DNA of 64,000 bases from Pontivivens ytuae (GTDB lineage: Bacteria > Pseudomonadota > Alphaproteobacteria > Rhodobacterales > Rhodobacteraceae): contig NZ_CP064942.1 of NCBI RefSeq assembly GCF_015679265.1, positions 1,954,001-2,018,000 of the forward strand, read 5' to 3'. The translations under genes and the position numbers were made by a program. Below, one piece after another: positions 55,327-62,672 of the stretch (position 1 is the first letter of the stretch; each line of letters starts with the position of its first letter). Below the pieces are notes generated by a model. That model saw only the letters and a list, made by a program, of their open reading frames with translations, made no database searches and had not been told where the DNA came from.

Positions 55327-56198
55327 TCCTCCCCTTCATTCTGGTTGCGGCCGCGATCCTCGCCGTGTCCCTCAGCGTCGATTTCGACAGCGTCGCGCGG
55401 TGGGCGGCCGAACAGCAGCGCAGCTTCCAGAACCACATGGCGACTGCGATCCGCGCCCTGCGATCCGGGGATGCGGGCGCTGTCGCGGCACTTCTCGCGG
55501 CGGCAGGGGCCTATGGCTTCGTCCACGCCGTGGGGCCCGGGCACGGCAAGTACCTGATCGGCGGCGTCGGCCTCGGGACCTCAGTCTCCGCCACCCGCCT
55601 GTTGGGCATCGCGCTCGTGTCGAGCCTGATGCAGGCGCTCTGGGCCATCGCGCTGGTCTATGGCGGCTTTCTGCTGCTGGAGGTCTCGGCCCGCCAGATG
55701 ACCACGCTGGCGGAGGACATCCTCGCCCCGGCCAGCTACCTTGCCATCGCCGCCGTCGGCCTGATCCTCGTCTGGCGCGGCGGGCGGGCTCTCATTCGGC
55801 GCAATGCGCCTGAGCCGAGCCACCACCACGCGGAACACGATTGCGGCTGCCATTCGCACGGGCCGTCCCCGGACCAGGTCGCCCGCCTCGCATCGTGGCG
55901 CGAGGCTGCCGTTCTGGTCGCGAGCATCGCGATCCGCCCCTGCACCGGCGCGATCTTCCTCCTCGTGATCGCCTGGCAGATGGACATCCGCCTGGCCGGC
56001 GCCGCCGCCGTCGTGGTCATGGGCATGGGCACCGCCGCCCTGACGAGCATCGTGGCGGTGTCGAGCACCGCCGCCCGGGGCCTCACATTCGCCTCGGCCG
56101 GCGGCAGGGGCATGTCACTCGCGGTGCCAGCGCTTCAGATCGCAGCCGGTGCTGCCATCGCCTGGATCAGCATGGTGACGCTCAGCCTTTCGCTCTGA
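55317..56198 (+). CDS. NicO/RcnA-like metal permease (ZevB-like)
   Basis: A 293-residue membrane protein with about seven helices. The NicO blocks are FVHAVGPGHGKYLIGGVGLG (with the HAVGPGHGK His motif) and ASIAIRPCTGAIFLLVIAWQ. The middle cytoplasmic or periplasmic loop is His-rich (EPSHHHAEHDCGCHSHG). RcnA exports Ni/Co, but with the ZevA-like partner and a Zur-type box, zinc uptake is more likely. It is the last gene of the operon, followed by a shared terminator. Confidence 0.87.
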   Translation: MRLILPFILVAAAILAVSLSVDFDSVARWAAEQQRSFQNHMATAIRALRSGDAGAVAALLAAAGAYGFVHAVGPGHGKYLIGGVGLGTSVSATRLLGIALVSSLMQALWAIALVYGGFLLLEVSARQMTTLAEDILAPASYLAIAAVGLILVWRGGRALIRRNAPEPSHHHAEHDCGCHSHGPSPDQVARLASWREAAVLVASIAIRPCTGAIFLLVIAWQMDIRLAGAAAVVVMGMGTAALTSIVAVSSTAARGLTFASAGGRGMSLAVPALQIAAGAAIAWISMVTLSLSL

Positions 56199-56243
56199 CG
56201 ACGAGGTGGCGCTTTACGCCACAACAACGGCTTCTAAAGAGAA

Positions 56244-56266
56244 AGGCCCGGCGCAATGCCGGGCCT
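56244..56266. terminator. Bidirectional terminator
   Basis: A perfect 9-bp stem, AGGCCCGGC (56244-56252) and GCCGGGCCT (56258-56266), with CCCTTT on the plus side and TTTCTCTTT on the minus strand. It lies between the convergent metal permease and phoX genes. Confidence 0.85.
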
Positions 56267-56288
56267 CCCTTTGGATCAGCCGATAGGG

Positions 56289-58313
56289 TCAGACCGCGAT
56301 GGGCTCGCCGTCTTCCTTGGTGACGACCACAACCGACGGGCGCGGCGGCATGTTGTCGTCGAAGTCGGGCCAGCGGGTCGCCGGGTCCTCAAACGTGGAG
56401 TCCCGCTCGAAGCCCGCGAAGTCCGACGTGCCGTCCGTGCCCGGGTGCTGGACCGCGAGGAACAGCGTCCGGCTCTCATCCGCGAAGTACGGCCCGCAGA
56501 GCTCACCGCCGACCGGGCAGCGGAAGAAGAGCTTGGAGTGGCCGCGCAGCTCACCTTCGGTCTCCAGCGAGTAGAGGCCGTCGGACTTGCCCGTCCTGCC
56601 CCAGTTGCCGCCCTGATCGGTCGAGATCCAGAGCCGACCCGCATTGTCGATCGCGCAGTTGTCCGGCGAGCCGAACCAGCCGTTCTCCGAGGTTTCGGGG
56701 TTCCACTGGGCGCCCACCTCCTCGATCTCGGGATCACCGCAGAGGACGAGGATCGACCAGGTGCCAAACTCGGCGGAGTGGTTGCCGCCTTCTTCCTTGA
56801 TCTCGATGATGTGGCCGAAATTGCTCTCGGGCCGCGGGTTGGCGGCATCCACCTGCTCCGGCGCCCGGCGGGAGTTGTTGGTGAGCATGATGTAGGCCGT
56901 GCCGTCGCCGCGCGGCTGCGCGTCCTCGGGCCGGTCCATCGGCGTCGCACCCAAGAGGTCGGCGGCGAGGCGCGTGTCGATGGCGATATCGGCCTGGCTC
57001 TCGAACCCGTTCTCCGCGGTCAGCGGGCCCTGGCCGTGGACCAGCGGCAGCCAGTGCACCGTGCCGTTGTCGTCGAACCGCGCGACATAGAGCGTGCCCT
57101 CCGACAGCAGCGTCGAGCCGAAATGGCTGTTCTCCTCCGTCACTGGCTCGGCGGAGACCCACTTGTACTGATAGTCGAAGCGGTTGTCGTCGCCCGAGTA
57201 GATCACCAGCCGCCCGTCGGAGGCGATGGTGGTCTCCGCGCCCTCGTGGCGGAAGCGGCCAAGCGCGGTGTGCTTGATCGGCATCGCGTCGGGGTTCAGC
57301 GGATCGACCTCGACGATGTAGCCGAAGCGGTTGGGCTCGTTCGGCTCGCGGTCGATGTTGAAGCGGTCATGGTACTGGCCCCAGGCATACCAGCGGCCGG
57401 GCACGCCGTAGCGCTCCATCGACGCGGCCTCGGGCTGGGCGGAGACGTCCGGATCGCCCTCGCCATCGAGCACGTCGGTCCAGAAGTAGCCGTGGAAGTT
57501 CTCCTCGGCCATCAGGTAGGTGCCCCAGGGCGTCATGCCGCCGGCACAGTTGTTGATGGTGCCCAGCACCGTCATGCCCGCGGGATCGGCGGAGGTGCGC
57601 AGGCGCGGGTGACCGGCGGCAGGGCCGTCGAAGGTGATCGGGGTGTTCGCGGTGATCCGGCGGTTGGCCGGGTTGTTGCGGTTGACCGACCAGCGGCCGT
57701 CGTCGCCCTTCACGATCTCGAAGACGGAGCCGCCATGGGCCGCCATCTCGATGTTCACCAGCTCCTCGGTCATGCCCTCGAACCCGGCGCGGTCCTGACG
57801 GCCGAGACCCGGGAACATGACCTCCTCGTTGGTGTATTCGTGGTTGACGCAGAGCATGCCGCGGCCCGGCTCGATCTCGGCAAAGCCCACATAGTCGTTG
57901 TTGTAGCCGAACTGCTGGGACTGTGCCTCGGCCGTCTGGTTCATGACGTCGAACTCGGGCGCGTCCGCGGTGATCGGATCACCCCAGCGAACCAGGATGT
58001 CGGCGTTGTAGCCCTCCGCGATGTGGTGGTTGACGTCGTTGCCCCAGGCAAGCTCGTTGAACACGTACCGGCTGTCGGCGGCGGTCTGTGCAGCCGCCTG
58101 GCGCGGCGCGGTCAGGGCCGTCGCACCGAACAGTGCAGTGGTCGCGGTGACGCCGAGCGAGCCGCGCAGGAAGTCCCGGCGACCATAGCGGCGCGCGATC
58201 ACATCCCCGATCGTATTCCCCAGATTCGGGTTGGTCGGGATATCGTCGAACGCCTCGAATGCTTCGGCCTTGTTGCCGTGCTCGGGGCTCGCAATGATCT
58301 CTCTTCGGGACAT
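56289..58313 (-). CDS. phoX: PhoX-family alkaline phosphatase (DUF839)
   Basis: A 674-residue PhoX-type Ca2+/Fe3+ phosphatase that frees phosphate from organic esters in the periplasm. A long N-region contains a Tat motif RRDFLRG (residues 45-51) and a hydrophobic segment. Typical blocks include LCVNHEYTNEE, FDGPAAGHPRLRTSADPAG, INNCAGGMTPWGTYLMAEEN and GDDNRFDYQYKWVSAE. A Pho box lies 76-93 bases upstream. Monocistronic. Confidence 0.93.
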   Translation of the reverse strand: MSRREIIASPEHGNKAEAFEAFDDIPTNPNLGNTIGDVIARRYGRRDFLRGSLGVTATTALFGATALTAPRQAAAQTAADSRYVFNELAWGNDVNHHIAEGYNADILVRWGDPITADAPEFDVMNQTAEAQSQQFGYNNDYVGFAEIEPGRGMLCVNHEYTNEEVMFPGLGRQDRAGFEGMTEELVNIEMAAHGGSVFEIVKGDDGRWSVNRNNPANRRITANTPITFDGPAAGHPRLRTSADPAGMTVLGTINNCAGGMTPWGTYLMAEENFHGYFWTDVLDGEGDPDVSAQPEAASMERYGVPGRWYAWGQYHDRFNIDREPNEPNRFGYIVEVDPLNPDAMPIKHTALGRFRHEGAETTIASDGRLVIYSGDDNRFDYQYKWVSAEPVTEENSHFGSTLLSEGTLYVARFDDNGTVHWLPLVHGQGPLTAENGFESQADIAIDTRLAADLLGATPMDRPEDAQPRGDGTAYIMLTNNSRRAPEQVDAANPRPESNFGHIIEIKEEGGNHSAEFGTWSILVLCGDPEIEEVGAQWNPETSENGWFGSPDNCAIDNAGRLWISTDQGGNWGRTGKSDGLYSLETEGELRGHSKLFFRCPVGGELCGPYFADESRTLFLAVQHPGTDGTSDFAGFERDSTFEDPATRWPDFDDNMPPRPSVVVVTKEDGEPIAV

Positions 58314-58388
58314 GACTTCCTCGCTACTTCATCTGGCTTGGGGGGACCGGCTGTGCGCCGGTGCGCGAGCGCATCCTGAAAAGCGACC

Positions 58389-58406
58389 GTTACAGTTGTG
58401 TGACAA
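58389..58406 (-). promoter_or_regulatory. Pho box upstream of phoX
   Basis: On the minus strand TTGTCAC-ACAA-CTGTAAC: two 7-base half-sites spaced by four bases, the pattern of PhoB sites (CTGTCAT repeats in 11-base phase). This predicts induction of phoX under phosphate limitation. Confidence 0.75.
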
Positions 58407-58618
58407 AACCTTCGGGGCGCAACTTTGACGCGCCTGCTAGCCTAGCTCGGAGGCCAACCGCCGATGCTGATTGGCGGCAAGATCGCTGCCTGCGCGCCCG
58501 AGATTTTCGGTTCGCGTAACTTATCAATAGCGCAGGACAGGTGCTCAATCCTACATGCGTCCTTGTCCTTCCCCCCTAGAACTGGGCCATTACATTGGCC
58601 GCGAGAGGGGGATTGGGC

Positions 58619-58906
58619 ATGGCGAGGAAGCGACATTCAGACGAAGACATCTTGAAGCTGCTGCGTGAGATCGAGCTGAAGCTGACGGCGGGCGATGACG
58701 TGGCCACTGCATGCCGCGGCGTCGGGATCAGCGACGCGACATACTACAACTGGCGGAAACGGTTTGGCGGGATGGGCCGGTCGCAGCTGTCGGAGATGAA
58801 GAGTTTGGAGAAAGAGAACGCCCGACTGAAGAAGATCGTCGCCGAGCTCGAACTGGACAAGCTCATACTCAAGGAAAGCCTGAACCACCTAAAGCCCAGG
58901 GCCTGA
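58619..58906 (+). CDS. IS3-family transposase OrfA
   Basis: A 95-residue DNA-binding protein with a helix-turn-helix (DVATACRGVGISDATYYNWRKRFGGM) and a C-terminal leucine-zipper-like helix (EKENARLKKIVAELELDKLIL), the typical OrfA build. ATG 58619 is preceded by GAGAGGGGG. The frame shifts by -1 into OrfB in the overlap, where full transposase OrfAB would be made. Confidence 0.9.
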   Translation: MARKRHSDEDILKLLREIELKLTAGDDVATACRGVGISDATYYNWRKRFGGMGRSQLSEMKSLEKENARLKKIVAELELDKLILKESLNHLKPRA

Positions 58907-59760
58907 CCACAGAGGAGCTTCGTCAGGCCGTCCTTCACACACGCCAGAAGCTTGCCACGTCTGAGCGGCGGACCTGCCGGGTGATTGGCCTGGCGCGGAG
59001 CTCCCTGCAATATCAGCCAACACAGAGAGACGATGATGCGCTACGGTTGGCTCTGATCCGGTTGGCGAAGCAGTACGGGCGATATGGCTACCGCAAGATC
59101 ACGGAGCTGCTTCACATGGAAGGCTGGCGGGTCAATCACAAGAAGGTCGAGCGGCTCTGGCGTGAGGAAGGATTGCAGCTTCCGCAGCGGCACAAAAAGC
59201 GCAAGCGGCTCTACCACAAGGGCAGCTCGATCATCCGGCTTCGGCCCACGCACCCGAACCATGTTTGGGCAATAGACTTCGTGCATGACAAGCTCAGCAA
59301 TGGGCGCAGTTACAAGATGCTGACGGTTCTCGACGAGTTCACGCGGCAGGCCTTGGCTGTTGTGGTCCGCACCAAGATGGGTGCCGACGAAGTTCTCGAA
59401 GCACTCTATCCGCTCCTGCTGCGCCACGGTTCCCCGGAGTATATCCGGTCCGATAACGGACCCGAGTTCGCAGCAGAGGCGATGCAGGGCTGGCTTCGGC
59501 GTGTTGGGATCAAGCCCATCCGCATCTACCCAGGATCACCCTGGGAGAACGGATACAACGAGCGCTTCAATGGGACATTACGGCGAGAGGTTCTCAATGC
59601 GGAGTGGTTCACGACGACCAAGCAAGCTCAGATCGTCATCAATCACTGGCTCAGGCAGTACAATCACACCCGACCGCATCAGGCACTCAACATGCGCCCA
59701 CCCGTTCCTGAAACAATATTAGAGAAACCCCTGATCAGTGGCCCAGACACAGGGGGCTAG
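58711..59760 (+). CDS. IS3-family transposase OrfB (rve integrase domain)
   Basis: The frame is open from 58711; true OrfB sequence begins near the end of OrfA (LTTEELRQAVLHTRQKL) in the -1 frame. The HTH_21 region (YRKITELLHMEGWRVNHKKVERLWREE) precedes the DDE integrase: Asp in WAIDFVHDKL, Asp in IRSDNGPEF and Glu in WENGYNERFNGTLRRE, with HYTRPHQAL-like NHTRPHQALNM at the end. All three catalytic residues are present, so the element looks functional. Confidence 0.92.
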   Translation: MPRRRDQRRDILQLAETVWRDGPVAAVGDEEFGERERPTEEDRRRARTGQAHTQGKPEPPKAQGLTTEELRQAVLHTRQKLATSERRTCRVIGLARSSLQYQPTQRDDDALRLALIRLAKQYGRYGYRKITELLHMEGWRVNHKKVERLWREEGLQLPQRHKKRKRLYHKGSSIIRLRPTHPNHVWAIDFVHDKLSNGRSYKMLTVLDEFTRQALAVVVRTKMGADEVLEALYPLLLRHGSPEYIRSDNGPEFAAEAMQGWLRRVGIKPIRIYPGSPWENGYNERFNGTLRREVLNAEWFTTTKQAQIVINHWLRQYNHTRPHQALNMRPPVPETILEKPLISGPDTGG

Positions 59761-59839
59761 ACAACTCTGAGGTCGATTTCTCGGCTTCGGGAGGCAGGTT
59801 TTTGGGTGTTTCGGCCACGTTTGCTAGTCTATCTGATAC

Positions 59840-59868
59840 ATGTCCGATAAGGCAAGCTTATTGGACGT
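59840..59868. repeat. Imperfect inverted repeat between the IS and the DUF1403 gene
   Basis: ATGTCCGATAAG (59840-59851) and CTTATTGGACGT (59857-59868) pair at 10 of 12 positions around a five-base centre. It may be an operator or recombination site of the accessory region; nothing similar was seen elsewhere in the window. Confidence 0.5.
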
Positions 59869-59944
59869 CAAATAGAGCTGCAGAGTAGGGCGGTTTGCAC
59901 ATCATATTGTGGACGAAAGCGCCGTAAAGGGATAGTGTTGTGCT

Positions 59945-60898
59945 ATGACATACCAGCCCGCCACCATTTCCGACGACTTGAGCAAGCTACCGCACCTACC
60001 CCGTTGGGTCACCTCCGGGCGATTGCAAACGCTTGAAACTGTGGCCTTTCGGTCCGGGGTAGCCCTAACGGTGCTCGACCAGCTCGTCAGCGATCCCAGG
60101 TATGGCGTGCCGGTGAAACTGCTGGCCAACCGGCTGGCGCTGAGCGCGGCGACGGCGACCTCGAAACTGGAAGGCCGCATGGCACGAGGGGCAGATATCC
60201 GCGACGCCTGGTACCTGACGCCACCCGGCGAGGCCCGAGGCCCGGACGGTGATCTGCTTGCCTTGTGGCGCGAGACTGTGCGGCTTCGGCTGAACGGACC
60301 CGGCGAGATCGCCGACTTGGTCGGAGCGGAGTTTGCAGACGAGGTGGGCGTCTGGCTCGATGCGGGTTTGGAGGAGGCAAGGGCCCATGGACCGCTGTCG
60401 GGTTGTCTGGCCATCCTGCGCGCCGTGCTCGACGCCGACGACCGGGCGGAGCGGGTCGCCTGCCTGTTGTCTGATATCGTCATGGCACGGACGCTGAATT
60501 GGAAGCGGGTGCTGCCCGTGACTGCGCAGCGTCTGACAAAGACGGTTCTGCGCGACCTGACCGCAGGAGGGCAGGGGGCCGATCTGCCAGCCGAGGTGCG
60601 GATCCTCGAGGCCATCGAAGAGTCGGTCCGGGTGGCGCGGGATCTGACCCGACGCGCCGAGGCCCTTCGCGCCGTTGCGCCGAAGCTGCGGGCCAAAGGG
60701 TCGGACGCTGCGGTCGAGCTGTTCCTGACCGAGGATGCCGTGGCGCCGGCCTCAATGCTCTCGCCGAGAGTCCGCGGCACGTCGATTCCCATGTCGCCGC
60801 GCGCTGCGCGGCGGTTTTGTGACCGCTTAGTCGAACTCGGTGTCGCGCGGGAACTGACCGGGCGGCCGACTTTCCGGCTGTATGGGGTCACGCCATGA
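59945..60898 (+). CDS. DUF1403 family protein
   Basis: A 317-residue, helix-rich, alanine-rich soluble protein. PRWVTSGRLQTLETVAFRSGVALTVLD and RVACLLSDIVMARTLNWKRVLPVTAQRL match the DUF1403 family of alphaproteobacterial accessory DNA. The C-terminal part (RRFCDRLVELGVARELTGRPTFRLYG) resembles the winged-helix end used in Fic/DUF4172-type proteins. Function unknown. It overlaps the ScpB-like gene start by four bases; the pair usually travels together. Confidence 0.72.
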   Translation: MTYQPATISDDLSKLPHLPRWVTSGRLQTLETVAFRSGVALTVLDQLVSDPRYGVPVKLLANRLALSAATATSKLEGRMARGADIRDAWYLTPPGEARGPDGDLLALWRETVRLRLNGPGEIADLVGAEFADEVGVWLDAGLEEARAHGPLSGCLAILRAVLDADDRAERVACLLSDIVMARTLNWKRVLPVTAQRLTKTVLRDLTAGGQGADLPAEVRILEAIEESVRVARDLTRRAEALRAVAPKLRAKGSDAAVELFLTEDAVAPASMLSPRVRGTSIPMSPRAARRFCDRLVELGVARELTGRPTFRLYGVTP

Positions 60899-61518
60899 CG
60901 ACTGCGACACGGAAACGGAAACCGGCGGATGATAGTGAAGCCGTTTTTGACCAGGAACTCGAGGACCTGCCACAGGAACTGCGTTGGCGCGAATGGATGG
61001 GGCGGATCGAGGCGGTGCTCTTTGCCAGTGCCTCGCCGGTGAGCCGGGAGGACCTGGCCCGCGTGGTGGGGCAGGGGGCGTCGGTCGAGATGCTGATCGA
61101 AGACATCCAGACCGAGCTGGCCGGCCGTCCCTATGAGTTGGCCCAGGTCGCCGGTGGCTGGATGTTCCGGACGAAGACTCAGTTTGCCGATGCCATCAAG
61201 GCCGCGGCCGACCTAGGCGACCCGTCGCTCGCCTTCACCGAGATGGAGATGAGGGTACTCTGCGCAATCGCCTACCACCAGCCGATCGACCGGGCGGGTC
61301 TCAAGGACATCTTCGGCAAGGACGTGAGCCGCGATCTATTGGCCCGGCTGCGGTACAAGGATCTGATTGCCAGTGGTCCGCGCTCACCGCGGCCCGGTGC
61401 GCCGCATACCTTCGTGACGACGGAGACGTTTCTCGTGACGTTCGATCTGCAGAGCCTGCGAGACCTGCCGGAGTTGACCAGTGATACAGCGGCGTGCTCG
61501 GGCGATACATCTGAGTAG
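60895..61518 (+). CDS. ScpB-like (segregation and condensation) protein
   Basis: A 207-residue protein with the two winged-helix domains of ScpB: RIEAVLFASASPVSREDLARVVGQ and MEMRVLCAIAYHQPIDRAGLKDIFGKDVSRDLLARLRYKDLI. In chromosomal ScpB it bridges ScpA and SMC; here it pairs with DUF1403 instead of scpA, suggesting a mobile-element variant. ATGA overlap with the DUF1403 gene. Confidence 0.78.
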   Translation: MTTATRKRKPADDSEAVFDQELEDLPQELRWREWMGRIEAVLFASASPVSREDLARVVGQGASVEMLIEDIQTELAGRPYELAQVAGGWMFRTKTQFADAIKAAADLGDPSLAFTEMEMRVLCAIAYHQPIDRAGLKDIFGKDVSRDLLARLRYKDLIASGPRSPRPGAPHTFVTTETFLVTFDLQSLRDLPELTSDTAACSGDTSE

Positions 61519-61624
61519 CTCGTGTACAGCTTGTTGTAGTGGAAGCTTACAGCTTTCGAGGGTATTGTTGGTCGAAAGAATGTTCACTGTTTCAGGAGTT
61601 TGGATTTTTCAGGGATGATTTTGA

Positions 61625-62518
61625 TTGTTTGACGCCGAACCACTCTACGTGCTTCTCAAACGCGTGTTCTCAAAGTATCCAGAAGCCCATGTTGATCAGC
61701 AGTCTCAACTTGCTGAAAAGTTGCAGCTCATTCGCGCCCTGTCCGGAGAAAAACCGTCTTTCTTTGCGATGACACATCAACCCGCGCGCCGAGAGATGTA
61801 CGATGACCTTGCAAAGGAGATTAGTGATCAAAACTGCTTCTATGGTGCAGGAGAGCTTCCAGTATACTTCGTCGGACGTGAGCTAAAGATCGATGACCCT
61901 CGTGTCAAAAAAGCTTTCACAGATCGTATGTGCTTTCCTCAGCCAATTTTCTGGCTCACATGCGTTGAAAGTATCGCGCATTCCTACAAGTCTGGGCAGC
62001 TTCACTCCCAAAGTGAAGAGCTGACCCTTGGCTATCCACGCTGCTGCAGTGATTGGCATTTCGACTGCTATCTTGCCCGTGGTGTCGAGGCCTTTTGCGC
62101 GGTTTTCCAACGCAGTGCTACACCAGATGACCTCGTCAGATATGCAAGGTCAGAGTGGGTGCCGAACTCCGGCTTTTTCCTACCCGACGAACTGTACCTT
62201 ACGGGCTTGCTGGCAGGAGAGCAGCGCTTCCCGTTTCTAGGTCACTTGGCATGTCCTGACTGTCGCCTCCGAGAGGATAGCCCTTCAGCAGTCTTGAACG
62301 AGACATACCGCCGTTTTGCACACGAAGTTGATCCTGCCGAAGCAGAGCAAGTTGCAAAATGGGCAGATGAACTGAAGACAGGTCTGGAAAGCAGGATGAA
62401 TAGCATCCCGAGGTTAATCAGGGAGGCCTCCAGTGAAACCGGCCTCTCCGGAGTAGATAGGGAAACCTACGAGCGACACAGCAGATATTTATCAAAAGCA
62501 CTTGGTCTCAAGAAGTAG
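61625..62518 (+). CDS. Cysteine-rich protein of unknown function (GYPxCC motif)
   Basis: A 297-residue protein starting at TTG 61625 (AGGGA nine bases upstream; a TGA in frame lies just before). The middle has LGYPRCCSDWHFDCYL, a motif reminiscent of DUF483 proteins, and LACPDCRL follows later; these cysteines could bind metal or an iron-sulfur cluster. The base composition is clearly lower in G+C than the left of the window, a sign of transfer. In-frame sequence continues after the TAG stop (see findings). Family not firmly identified. Confidence 0.6.
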   Translation: MFDAEPLYVLLKRVFSKYPEAHVDQQSQLAEKLQLIRALSGEKPSFFAMTHQPARREMYDDLAKEISDQNCFYGAGELPVYFVGRELKIDDPRVKKAFTDRMCFPQPIFWLTCVESIAHSYKSGQLHSQSEELTLGYPRCCSDWHFDCYLARGVEAFCAVFQRSATPDDLVRYARSEWVPNSGFFLPDELYLTGLLAGEQRFPFLGHLACPDCRLREDSPSAVLNETYRRFAHEVDPAEAEQVAKWADELKTGLESRMNSIPRLIREASSETGLSGVDRETYERHSRYLSKALGLKK

Positions 62519-62521
62519 TCC

Positions 62522-62656
62522 TTGGCAACATATAAGTATCCTTTTGATGTACCTGTTTGGTCAAAACAATCACTTGAAGAAGAAATGAAAATCGCTGCTT
62601 CAACGGGCGGCTGTTTCAATGCTACCGGTTTGGGCAATTGGAAGCACAACAAATGA
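62522..62656 (+). other. Short open frame following the TAG stop
   Basis: A 44-codon frame beginning TTG 62522, in the same phase as the upstream gene, separated from it by the TAG and one codon. The product (ATYKYPFDVPVWSKQ... GNWKHNK) looks protein-like. It is either a separate small gene or the original C-terminus of the upstream protein after a nonsense mutation. Confidence 0.35.
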
Positions 62657-62672
62657 ATGAGGCATTCTAGCA

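Larger units (their letters stand above)
58564..59763 (+). mobile_element. IS3-family insertion sequence, intact
   Basis: A 1200-base element with imperfect terminal inverted repeats of about 27 bases: both ends read TGTC, a C-run, then CTGGGCCA (58564-58591 and, in reverse, 59737-59763). It carries orfA and orfB in overlapping frames, as in IS3 elements. The OrfA type recalls the IS407-like group. I see no target duplication in the immediate flanks (TCCT left, ACTC right). Confidence 0.88.
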
